DNA of 8,309 nucleotides from Chloroflexota bacterium (GCA_021814735.1 JAKAHX010000049.1:1-8309), one strand, 5' to 3'; shown: positions 1 to 5,737, counted from the stretch's first letter. Program-made: numbers and translations. Notes: a model not told the origin generated them from the sequence alone.

Positions 1-2
1 CC

Positions 3-1223
3 GCCCGCCTCGCCGCGGGCCTGACACAACAGCAGCTGGCAACGCCCCGGTACACCAAGGCATACGTGAGCGCGCTGGAGAACGGGCTCTCGCGGCCGTC
101 GATGGCGGCACTGACCTTCTTCTCGGGGCGGCTGGGGCTGCCGGCCGAGCGTTTCCTCGGGGACGGGCCGGCCGCGTGGGCCAGGCTCGAGGCGGATCTC
201 GCGCTGGCCGCTCATCGCTGGGAAGAGGCGGCGGACGCCTACACGGCGCTGCTCGCGGACGCCGGGGTGGCCGTGCAGCGCGCTGAACTGCTCCTCGGGC
301 TCGCGGAAGCCCAGGTGGGCCTCGAGCGGGGCGCCGAGGCCGCCACTGCCGCCGAAGAAGCGGCGCAGCTCTTCGCGACGCTCGGACGCCAGGGGCAGAC
401 CGCGCGGGCGCGGTACTGGCTGGCGCTCGCACAGTGCCAGCAGGGGGACGTCGCGGAGGGCAGCGTGATCCTGCGCGCGCTGCTTGAGGAAGCCCGGGGC
501 GGACTGCGCGTCGCGCCCGACTTCGAGCTGCGGCTCCTGATGGCCCTGTCCGGCATCGCCGCCCGGAGCGGTGACCACGCCACCGCCCTGGGGTACCTCG
601 GGGACATCCAGGATCTTGCCGCACGGCTGGACGCCAGGCGGCGTGCCGCCTTCTACCAGGACATCGCCATGGGCTGCCGCGACGCCGGCGACTTCGAATC
701 GGCGATGCGCGCCGGTACCGCGAGTCTTGCCCTGTACCGGGCAGGCGAGTCGGAGCTGGAGCTCGCGGCGCTGGAGAACGACCTGGCCGTGGCCTGCCTC
801 GCGCTCGGCGATGCTGGCCGGGCGGCCGAGCTCGCGACCGACGCGCACGCACGCTACGCGCGCCTCGGCGAGGAGAAACCGCTGGCCCGCGTGCTGGGCA
901 CGGAGGCCCGGATCGCGCTCGCACGGGAAGCCCGGGAGGACGGGCTACGGCTGGCGCGCGAGGCGCTGGATCTTGCCGAGCGCACCGCCAACCGGCACGC
1001 GGAGATCGACGCGCTCGTGACACTGGCGCGTGCCGAGTCGGCCGAGGGACGGCGCGACGAGGCGATTGCGCTCTACGAGCGTGCCGCCGATGCTGCGCGG
1101 GCCATCGGGTCGCCCCCCCGCCTCCGCGAGGTACTCGGGGAGTGGGCGGAACTGCTTGCCCAGTCCGGCGAGCACGAGCGCGCCTTCGAGCTGATGCGGG
1201 AAGCGCTCAAGGGCCGGCAGTAA
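3..1223 (+). CDS. HTH-XRE / TPR-repeat transcriptional regulator (5'-partial)
   Basis: Probable cytoplasmic DNA-binding regulator with a tetratricopeptide sensor or scaffold region. The frame is open to the left edge: in-frame codons from position 3 encode the end of an XRE-type helix-turn-helix (ARLAAGLTQQQLA, then TKAYVSALENGLSRPS). The GTG at 66 is therefore an internal Val inside the recognition region, not the start, and the real start lies upstream of the window. About 406 residues are visible. After the HTH (visible residues 1 to about 50) the protein is almost entirely alpha-helical, with around nine TPR-like helix pairs carrying the usual small-residue pattern (for example AEAQVGLERGAEAATAAEEA, ARAESAEGRRDEAIALYERA and the last pair, AELLAQSGEHERAFELMREA). 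It ends at TAA, 114 bp from the convergent exporter gene. XRE-TPR proteins are often peptide- or stress-responsive regulators. No ligand or target can be read here. Confidence 0.88.
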   Translation, partial: ARLAAGLTQQQLATPRYTKAYVSALENGLSRPSMAALTFFSGRLGLPAERFLGDGPAAWARLEADLALAAHRWEEAADAYTALLADAGVAVQRAELLLGLAEAQVGLERGAEAATAAEEAAQLFATLGRQGQTARARYWLALAQCQQGDVAEGSVILRALLEEARGGLRVAPDFELRLLMALSGIAARSGDHATALGYLGDIQDLAARLDARRRAAFYQDIAMGCRDAGDFESAMRAGTASLALYRAGESELELAALENDLAVACLALGDAGRAAELATDAHARYARLGEEKPLARVLGTEARIALAREAREDGLRLAREALDLAERTANRHAEIDALVTLARAESAEGRRDEAIALYERAADAARAIGSPPRLREVLGEWAELLAQSGEHERAFELMREALKGRQ

Positions 1224-1246
1224 GCGGCCGGCACGCGACCGTCGGC

Positions 1247-1288
1247 GGGGCTCCGCACGCGGGGCTCCGCACGCGGGGCGCCGCACGG
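1247..1288. repeat. 14-bp tandem repeat, three units, in convergent intergenic gap
   Basis: Units start at 1247, 1261 and 1275. The first two are identical (GGGGCTCCGCACGC); the third differs at two positions. They fill much of the 114-bp gap between the stop of the HTH-TPR gene and the stop of the exporter gene. A perfect 12-bp palindrome, CGCGACGTCGCG, follows at 1297-1308. No T-tract terminator is visible on either strand in the gap. The unit length is not a multiple of three and the repeats are not in a recognised gene, so slippage in noncoding DNA is the simplest reading. Confidence 0.75.
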
Positions 1289-1337
1289 ACGACGCTCGCG
1301 ACGTCGCGCCGGCAGCAGGGCTCCAAGGGGGCTGTCG

Positions 1338-2243
1338 TCAGATCCCGGGTTCGGCGACCTCGGCCCGGCGCGGACGTCCGAGCGCCACGGAACCCACGAT
1401 CACCGCGCCGCCAACGAGCTGCGCGACCGTGACGCCCTCGCGCAGCAGCGCCACCGCGAAGAGCACCCCGAGGAACGGCTCCAGATAGGTGAACAGCGCC
1501 GCTCGCGCAGCGCCGACCCGGTGGATCGCGGTGAAGTAGAGGATGTTGGTCAGGCTGACGCTGAGCAGCGCGGCATAGAGCAGCGACACCCACGCGGCGC
1601 CCGGGACGGACCCCCAGTGCTGGTCCACCAGGTCGGGCAGCGCGAACGGCACGAGTGCCGCCGTTCCCACGACCATCATGAACGCCGACAACTGCAGGGC
1701 GGAGTACCGGGCCATGAGTGGGCGGATCAGCACGGAGTAGGCGGCCCAGCTGGCTGCGGTCGCAAGCGCGAGGAACTCCCCGAGCGGCAGGTTCGACCCC
1801 GCGCCGGCGGCCGGAGCGCCTCCGAGGACCACCAGCACCACGCCGCCGATTCCCGCCGCGAGCGCAAGCCAGTGGGCGCCGTCCAGCCGCTCCTGCCGTC
1901 CGGCCACGGCGAGCAGCGCCGTCCAGATCGGGATGGTGCCCATGAGCAGCGCCACGTTGGTCGCGCTCGTCACGGAGAGCGCCCCCACGAAGGCCACCTG
2001 GTTCACCGTGATGCCGGACAGGGCCGCGGCCAGCAGCAGGGGGAGATCGGCTCGCCGGAAGTGCGGCCATCCTTCTCGCCACAGGACGACCGCAACGGTC
2101 GCGGCGCCACCGACCACGAACCGCACGACCGAGAAGGCAAGCGGCAGGATGTCACCCACGCCGACCTTCACGGCGGTGAAATTGAGGCTCCAGATCACGA
2201 CAGTGGCAAGGAGGGCGAGTTCGGCGGATGCGTCGCGGCGCAT
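1338..2243 (-). CDS. DMT-superfamily EamA-domain transporter
   Basis: Inner-membrane small-molecule exporter of the drug/metabolite transporter superfamily. At 301 residues it has the usual length, with two tandem EamA halves (about residues 9-140 and 155-288), each predicted to give five membrane helices. Typical family signatures are the first helix with IWSLNFTAVKVG (17-28), the amphipathic ALSVTSATNVALLMGTIPIW stretch (88-107), and the last-half LEPFLGVLFAVALLREG (254-270) followed by a Gly-rich helix. Substrates in this family range from amino acids to toxic compounds and cannot be read from sequence. The ATG at 2243 is chosen because a -10-like TAGGAT ends exactly 6 nt upstream; the AGGA inside it could alternatively act as a Shine-Dalgarno. 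It lies 75 bp downstream of the coiled-coil gene on the same strand and converges with the HTH-TPR gene. Confidence 0.93.
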   Translation of the reverse strand: MRRDASAELALLATVVIWSLNFTAVKVGVGDILPLAFSVVRFVVGGAATVAVVLWREGWPHFRRADLPLLLAAALSGITVNQVAFVGALSVTSATNVALLMGTIPIWTALLAVAGRQERLDGAHWLALAAGIGGVVLVVLGGAPAAGAGSNLPLGEFLALATAASWAAYSVLIRPLMARYSALQLSAFMMVVGTAALVPFALPDLVDQHWGSVPGAAWVSLLYAALLSVSLTNILYFTAIHRVGAARAALFTYLEPFLGVLFAVALLREGVTVAQLVGGAVIVGSVALGRPRRAEVAEPGI

Positions 2244-2249
2244 CCGCGC

Positions 2250-2255
2250 ATCCTA
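2250..2255 (-). promoter_or_regulatory. Putative -10 element of exporter gene (leaderless)
   Basis: TAGGAT on the minus strand matches 4 of 6 positions of TATAAT and is separated from the ATG by 6 nt (GCGCGG). Transcription would begin at or next to the start codon. The best -35-like hexamer is CCGACA (2275-2280), with a long 19-nt spacer. The same 6-nt geometry is seen before the coiled-coil and amidohydrolase genes. The AGGA within it is also a passable Shine-Dalgarno, so the two readings compete. Confidence 0.4.
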
Positions 2256-2290
2256 CCGGCGCGTTCCCGGCTCCTGTCGGGGGTTTCTGA

Positions 2291-2331
2291 CGGGTCTCAG
2301 CTGGCCCGCGCGCGGGTCTCAGCTGGCCCGC
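2291..2331. repeat. 19-bp direct repeat, 22-bp period, at 3' end of coiled-coil gene
   Basis: CGGGTCTCAGCTGGCCCGC occurs at 2291-2309 and again, identically, at 2313-2331. The right copy contains the stop codon of the coiled-coil gene (TGA at 2321-2319 on the minus strand); the left copy lies just after it. The junction makes a 12-bp palindrome, CCCGCGCGCGGG (2305-2316). It looks like a small tandem duplication that arose at the gene end. The hairpin potential of the junction could help end transcription, but there is no U-tract. Confidence 0.8.
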
Positions 2332-3074
2332 ATGCGGCGCAGCAGGCCCGTTTCCGGCTCCCCCGAGCTCCTCGGCCACGGGATCGGAGCTCGCGCCAGC
2401 AAGGTGGGCTCGGTCCCGGGCGCGGCGGGCGGCAGGCCGTCCCCGTCGGTCCGGCTCTCGCGCTCGACGCCGGCTGACGCGGCGACCAGCGCTTCCGCCT
2501 CCGCAGCAGCGAGCGCCTCCGCGGCAGCCACGTCGTCGGATCCCGGTTCGGCCGGGGCGTCCGAATGCGTTGCGGACGCACGGATGGCGGCGGGCCCCTC
2601 CTCGGCGTCGGGCCCCGGCACGGCGGCGGGCCCCTGCTCTGCTTCGGGATCCGGGGCGCCAGCGGGCCCCTGCCCGGCCGCTGCCGCCTGGTCCGGCTCG
2701 TCTCCGGCGTGCGTGTCGGGCCGAGGTGCGATGACGTCCGCGGGGGCGTGCGCAGCAGCGGCAACGACGTCGGTCGCCGCCACAGGTTCGGCCGCGGGCG
2801 CCACGAGTCCACCGGCAGGCGTCTCAGCGTCGGCTGGGGCCGCCATCTTCGCCCCTGTCTTCGGCTTGCCGGCTGCGCTCCGGGAGGGTTCGTCATCCGA
2901 CGCGCGGCCCGTCGGGTCACGCTGCTCCTGGAGATCCACCAGCTCCTGGACCAGCGCGACCTGGCGCCGGACGATCGCCCGGTCACGCTCCAGCGCCTCG
3001 ATCGAGCTCGTGAGCTCGTCGTCCTGCTGCTGCAGGTGCGCGCGAAGGGCGGCCAGGGACTCGATCGCGTCCAC
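2319..3074 (-). CDS. Hypothetical protein: N-terminal coiled coil, Ala/Pro/Glu-rich tail
   Basis: I do not recognise a named family. The 251-residue product begins with a heptad-rich helix (about residues 3-52, including LRAHLQQQDDELTSSIEALE and VALVQELVDLQEQ), likely a coiled coil. The rest (about 53-251) is a low-complexity, acidic, Ala/Pro/Gly-rich region expected to be disordered. Residues 137-165 hold a 12-residue repeat (GPAGAPDPEAEQ, GPAAVPGPDAEE, GPAAI...). There is no signal peptide or membrane segment, so it is probably cytoplasmic and perhaps a scaffold or oligomer. Codon use in the coiled-coil part has strong third-position G/C, supporting this frame over the longer overlapping frames. 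The GTG at 3074 is the only plausible start: an in-frame TAG lies 9 nt upstream, there is no Shine-Dalgarno, and a promoter-like pair sits at leaderless distance. Confidence 0.72.
   Translation of the reverse strand: MDAIESLAALRAHLQQQDDELTSSIEALERDRAIVRRQVALVQELVDLQEQRDPTGRASDDEPSRSAAGKPKTGAKMAAPADAETPAGGLVAPAAEPVAATDVVAAAAHAPADVIAPRPDTHAGDEPDQAAAAGQGPAGAPDPEAEQGPAAVPGPDAEEGPAAIRASATHSDAPAEPGSDDVAAAEALAAAEAEALVAASAGVERESRTDGDGLPPAAPGTEPTLLARAPIPWPRSSGEPETGLLRRMRAS
2590..2697 (-). repeat. 36-bp in-frame tandem repeat inside coiled-coil gene
   Basis: Units start at 2590, 2626 and 2662 (plus-strand coordinates), each opening with GCGGGCCCCT; the third is more diverged. They encode the 12-residue GPA...E repeats of the low-complexity tail. 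The period is a multiple of three, so the copy number can change without breaking the frame. Confidence 0.75.
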
Positions 3075-3080
3075 ACTGCA

Positions 3081-3109
3081 ACGCTAGACGGCGATGCGGG
3101 CGGATACAA
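3081..3109 (-). promoter_or_regulatory. Putative leaderless promoter of coiled-coil gene
   Basis: On the minus strand TTGTAT (3109-3104) is followed after exactly 17 nt by TAGCGT (3086-3081), and 6 nt later by the GTG start codon at 3074. Each hexamer matches its sigma-70-type consensus at 3 of 6 positions, including the key TTG and TA...T bases. Transcription would start at the GTG. The absence of a Shine-Dalgarno before this GTG fits a leaderless message. Confidence 0.5.
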
Positions 3110-3137
3110 CGGTCCCCGGGGTGCACGAAAGGACCGC

Positions 3138-3183
3138 CGGGCGCCGCCGTTGGTACCGTGCGACCCGACGACGGCGGCGCCCG
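3138..3183. terminator. Perfect 13-bp inverted repeat, 20-nt loop
   Basis: Arms are CGGGCGCCGCCGT (3138-3150) and its exact complement (3171-3183). The hairpin sits in the 295-bp gap between the amidohydrolase stop (3370) and the promoter of the coiled-coil gene. Read on the minus strand it is followed shortly by GGTCCTTTCG, a poor U-tract. It could terminate the amidohydrolase transcript, about 190 nt after its stop, or be a protein-binding or RNA structure. The remaining gap (3184-3369) is GC-rich with several weak hairpins and no convincing gene. Confidence 0.45.
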
Positions 3184-3369
3184 AGTGAAGCGCCGGGCGC
3201 GAGGCCCATTCCCCCGGTTCCCCGGCCACCCGCCGCGGGACGCCGCCGGATCGCGCGTGGCGCGACGCGCGGCCGGCATACGGCATGCGCGGTCCCCGGG
3301 ACTCGGGCCGGGACCAGCCCCGGTCCTCGCGACTCGCCCGGTCAGCGCGCCTGCGCCGGCCCGCCGAGC

Positions 3370-4575
3370 CTACGCGCGCGAGCCGCCGCCCAGGTAGTGC
3401 AGGGCCACCGCCGCATGGAGGGCCATCCCGGCTGCCATCGACGCCTCGTCGAACACTACCCGGTTGGAATGGTTCTGCGGCGCGGTCGCTTCGTCCACGC
3501 CCTCCGGCCGGGCACCCAGCTGCACGATCGCGCCGGGCACGCGCTGGAGCACGTACGAGAAGTCCTCGGCACCCATCAGGGGCGCGTCGAGCACGTGCAC
3601 CCGGTCGGGGCCCAGCAGCTCGATCGCCAGGTCGCCCACCGTGCTCACGAACGTCGGTGTGTTCACCGTGACACCGTAGCCAGGCTCGATCTCGAGTTCC
3701 GCGGTGGTGCCGTGAGCCGCGCAGATCCCCTCCACCACTCGTCGCACACCCGCGTGCACCTTCGCGCGCGTCGCCTCGGACACCGTCCGGATGGTCCCGT
3801 CCAGGTGCGCCGTCTCGGGAACGATGTTGTCGCGCGTGCCAGCCGCCACGCGCCCCACCGTGATCACGGCCGGATCGAACACGTCGACGGTCCGGGTGAC
3901 CATCGTCTGGAGCGCCAGGATGATCTCGGCCGCCACCGGGATGGGATCCACCTCCAGGTGAGGCGTCGAGGCATGACCGCCGCGTCCCCGCACTGTCAGG
4001 TGGATGGTGTCGGCCGCCGCGTAGATCGCGCCGGGCCGCAGGGCGATGGTCCCCGTCGGGTAGCGGGTGCCGATGTGGATGGCGAACGCCGCCTCGACCG
4101 GGCTCGGGGCCGATTCCAGCAGCCCCTCCTCGAGCATGTACCGGGCACCGTGCCAGCCTTCCTCCCCGGGCTGGAACATGAGCAGCACGTTGCCCTTGAG
4201 ACTGGCGCGCCGCTCGGTGAGCAGCCGCGCCGCGCCGAGCAGCATCGCGACGTGCGTGTCGTGGCCACAGGCGTGCATGGTGTCGCCGGTCTCGGACGCG
4301 AATTCGAGATCGGTGTCCTCGTGCAGCGGCAGGCCGTCCATGTCGCCGCGCAACAGGATGGTCGGGCCAGGCTGGGCGCCCTCGATCACGGCCGTGACCG
4401 AACTGAGGGCACGGCCCAGGCGAGGCTCGAGCCCGAGGCGCTTCAGCTCGGCGACGACGATCGACTGGGTGGCGGGCAGCCGGAGGCCGACCTCCGGCCT
4501 GCGGTGCAGGGTGCGCCGCAGGGCGACGATCTCGGGAAGGATGGACTGCGCGTCGGCAAGGAGATTGTCAGTCAT
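3370..4575 (-). CDS. M20D-family metallo-amidohydrolase (hippurate/N-acyl-amino-acid hydrolase type)
   Basis: Zinc- or manganese-type hydrolase that cleaves an amide bond of an N-acyl or otherwise conjugated amino acid; family members act on hippurate, N-acetyl amino acids or indole-acetyl amino acids. The 401-residue length is normal for M20D. Motifs in order: LLRGDMDGLPL (74-84), HACGHDTHVAMLLGAA (101-116) with metal ligands C103 and H105, FQPGEEG (134-140) with the catalytic/metal pair E138-E139, H167 in AFAIHIG, GGHAS (199-203) of the dimerisation or lid domain, and H369 near the C-terminus (NHSNRVVFDE). All expected ligands are present, so it should be active. It has no signal peptide and is probably cytoplasmic. 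The ATG at 4575 is chosen because homology begins there; the 54 further in-frame codons upstream are Pro/Arg-rich and unlike the family. No Shine-Dalgarno is seen, and a -10-like CATACT lies 6 nt upstream. The exact substrate is not readable. Confidence 0.95.
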   Translation of the reverse strand: MTDNLLADAQSILPEIVALRRTLHRRPEVGLRLPATQSIVVAELKRLGLEPRLGRALSSVTAVIEGAQPGPTILLRGDMDGLPLHEDTDLEFASETGDTMHACGHDTHVAMLLGAARLLTERRASLKGNVLLMFQPGEEGWHGARYMLEEGLLESAPSPVEAAFAIHIGTRYPTGTIALRPGAIYAAADTIHLTVRGRGGHASTPHLEVDPIPVAAEIILALQTMVTRTVDVFDPAVITVGRVAAGTRDNIVPETAHLDGTIRTVSEATRAKVHAGVRRVVEGICAAHGTTAELEIEPGYGVTVNTPTFVSTVGDLAIELLGPDRVHVLDAPLMGAEDFSYVLQRVPGAIVQLGARPEGVDEATAPQNHSNRVVFDEASMAAGMALHAAVALHYLGGGSRA

Positions 4576-4581
4576 GGTGTG

Positions 4582-4587
4582 AGTATG
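4582..4587 (-). promoter_or_regulatory. Putative -10 element of amidohydrolase gene (leaderless)
   Basis: CATACT on the minus strand matches 4 of 6 positions of TATAAT and ends 6 nt (CACACC) before the ATG at 4575. No -35 hexamer is recognisable at the normal distance; a 16-bp palindrome occupies that position instead. This suggests a weak, factor-dependent leaderless promoter. Confidence 0.42.
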
Positions 4588-4600
4588 GCGCGGCGGGGGC

Positions 4601-4616
4601 GTGGAGCGCGCTCCAC
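4601..4616. promoter_or_regulatory. Perfect 16-bp palindrome, candidate operator
   Basis: GTGGAGCGCGCTCCAC is its own reverse complement. If transcription starts at the amidohydrolase ATG, it covers about -26 to -41, which is the -35 region. A dimeric regulator bound here could block or recruit RNA polymerase. Alternatively it is a hairpin (6-bp stem, GCGC loop) at the end of the transcript from the sortase-like gene. It touches a second hairpin at 4615-4632. Confidence 0.45.
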
Positions 4617-4632
4617 CCGGCGCACGCCGGGT
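4615..4632. repeat. 7-bp stem, 4-nt loop inverted repeat
   Basis: ACCCGGC and GCCGGGT flank the loop GCAC. It overlaps the edge of the 16-bp palindrome by two bases and lies between the sortase-like gene and the amidohydrolase. There is no U-tract. It could be part of a termination region or of the regulatory site. The surrounding 258-bp gap holds no supported gene. Confidence 0.4.
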
Positions 4633-4792
4633 CGCGGACGCTGGCGGCACTCCCGCGACTCCTCCCGGATCACGGCATCCGCCACCGACGTGCGCAGCAC
4701 CTGGCTCCAGGGCGCACGCGGATCGGGGTCCATGCACCCGGCCGTGGCGTCCGCGGCGGGATCCGCGCGGACGTCCAACCTTGGCGAGGGAT

Positions 4793-4820
4793 CCCCCGCC
4801 GCACCGGCGCGTGGCGGGGG
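4793..4820 (-). terminator. Candidate terminator after sortase-like gene
   Basis: An 8-bp G/C stem (CCCCCGCC at 4793-4800 with GGCGGGGG at 4813-4820) extends inward by a G-U and a C-G pair to an 8-nt loop. It begins 13 nt after the stop codon of the sortase-like gene. The position and stability suit a factor-independent terminator of a high-GC genome, but no U-tract follows. Confidence 0.45.
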
Positions 4821-4833
4821 CCCACGGCGACCA

Positions 4834-5727
4834 TCAATACAGCGGACAGACCCGTGGATGCGGCGTGGGATGCGCCGCGGCGAAGCTCACGGTGGTGGCG
4901 GCAATGCGCCGGGCGACCACGAACAGCTTGTTGTACGTCCCGTAGGGTCCCTCGGACGTCTGCAGCCAGACCTCCTGGCTGGTGGTGGCCGCCAGCGCCG
5001 CCGGCACCGTGTACTGGTGCCGCAGCACCTTGATCACCTGGTAGGTGTACAGGTGGTCGTCGCTGGTCCACGCGTAGACCTTCATCCCGATCATCCGGGC
5101 CCCGTTGTTCACCAGCGACGCGTTGAGCAGCGGCAGGAACATGCCGGTCCGCGCGTGCGCGTAGATGAACGCCGCGCCCCCTTCGCCGGGCTGCGAGTAC
5201 TGCGGCATGTACATGGCCACGTTGCAGTACGGAAATGCGTTGCCCTTCTGCAGCACGACAGGCAGGTCGATGCCCATCGCCGGGACCGCGATCCTGGTGG
5301 CGACGGCGTACCTGAGCAGTCCGCAGTGGGCGTCCGTTCCGCTGGCGATCCGGGCAGCGATGTTCCCACTCCAGGTGGCGCGCCAGACGGTGGCCTGCTG
5401 CGCCGCCGTGAGCGAACTGGTGCCGGTGACGCTGCCGTTGGCGTCGGTCCGGATGGCGGCGAGCTTCACCACGGCGATCGGCTTGGCGCAGGTCCCGCGG
5501 TAGACCATCACGGAGTACGCGGTCGAGGGTTGCAGCCCCTGCGCGGTGATCGACATGACGCCGGTGCCGGTCGTATAGGCAACCAGCGTGGCTGTCCCGC
5601 TGATTCCGCCGCCGAGGTCGGCGCGCCAGATCCGCCGGGCCTGCATCGCGTCCGCCGACGGCACGGCCAGCACGGCGAACGTGGCGAGGGCGAGGAGGAA
5701 CGCGGTGGCGCGAAGGGGAAGCTTCAT
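4834..5727 (-). CDS. Secreted sortase-like protein lacking the catalytic Cys
   Basis: Exported 297-residue protein. Residues 1-27 form a signal peptide (KLPLR, hydrophobic core, cleavage likely after SADA). Residues about 30-135 are a Gly/Thr/Val-rich, probably beta-sandwich domain with two cysteines (C80 in YRGTC and C135). Residues about 140-275 resemble a sortase barrel: TRIAVPAMGIDLPVVLQ opens it (144-160), FIYAHARTGMFLPLL (187-201) carries the His motif with H191, and VWLQTSEGPYG (253-263) aligns with the TLxTC strand. There the nucleophile position is S258, and N266/K267 stands where the Arg is expected before LFVVA. It ends with a short tail, AAHPTPHPRVCPLY. A standard Cys transpeptidase mechanism looks impossible. 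The protein may be a binding module or use another chemistry. The ATG at 5727 has a clear AGGAG 5 nt upstream (5733-5737). No sortase substrate with an LPXTG signal is in the window. Confidence 0.85.
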   Translation of the reverse strand: MKLPLRATAFLLALATFAVLAVPSADAMQARRIWRADLGGGISGTATLVAYTTGTGVMSITAQGLQPSTAYSVMVYRGTCAKPIAVVKLAAIRTDANGSVTGTSSLTAAQQATVWRATWSGNIAARIASGTDAHCGLLRYAVATRIAVPAMGIDLPVVLQKGNAFPYCNVAMYMPQYSQPGEGGAAFIYAHARTGMFLPLLNASLVNNGARMIGMKVYAWTSDDHLYTYQVIKVLRHQYTVPAALAATTSQEVWLQTSEGPYGTYNKLFVVARRIAATTVSFAAAHPTPHPRVCPLY

Positions 5728-5732
5728 GCGGA

Positions 5733-5737
5733 CTCCT
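5733..5737 (-). promoter_or_regulatory. Shine-Dalgarno of sortase-like gene
   Basis: AGGAG, with 5 nt to the ATG at 5727. It fixes the start before the signal peptide and contrasts with the neighbouring amidohydrolase gene, which has none. The rest of the 246-bp gap up to the permease stop contains no convincing promoter or gene apart from the hairpin at 5917-5969. Confidence 0.75.

Noticed and set aside
66..68. GTG as start codon of the HTH-TPR gene
   Set aside because: In-frame codons upstream to position 3 encode the expected HTH residues, so this GTG is an internal Val.
1297..1308. CGCGACGTCGCG palindrome as operator
   Set aside because: It lies between two gene ends and not in a promoter; short CG-rich palindromes are frequent in this base composition.
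2256..2300. Imperfect stem CCCGTC/GACAGG as terminator of the coiled-coil gene
   Set aside because: Five of six pairs with a 10-nt loop and no U-tract is too weak to call.
1933..3087. 384-codon plus-strand frame rich in Ser/Ala
   Set aside because: It is antisense to the exporter and the coiled-coil gene; the Ala/Ser runs mirror the GC-rich repeats of the real gene.
2297..3286. 329-codon minus-strand frame overlapping the coiled-coil gene
   Set aside because: The product is Arg/Pro/Ser-rich without a fold. The 251-codon frame has a coherent coiled coil, normal codon bias and a promoter.
3184..3369. Small genes on either strand in the gap after the amidohydrolase
   Set aside because: Candidate frames give Arg/Pro/Ala strings with no start signal or recognisable sequence.
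4576..4737. 54-residue N-terminal extension of the amidohydrolase
   Set aside because: The extra residues are Pro/Arg/Gly-rich and unlike M20D proteins, while homology starts at the ATG at 4575, which has a -10-like element at leaderless distance.
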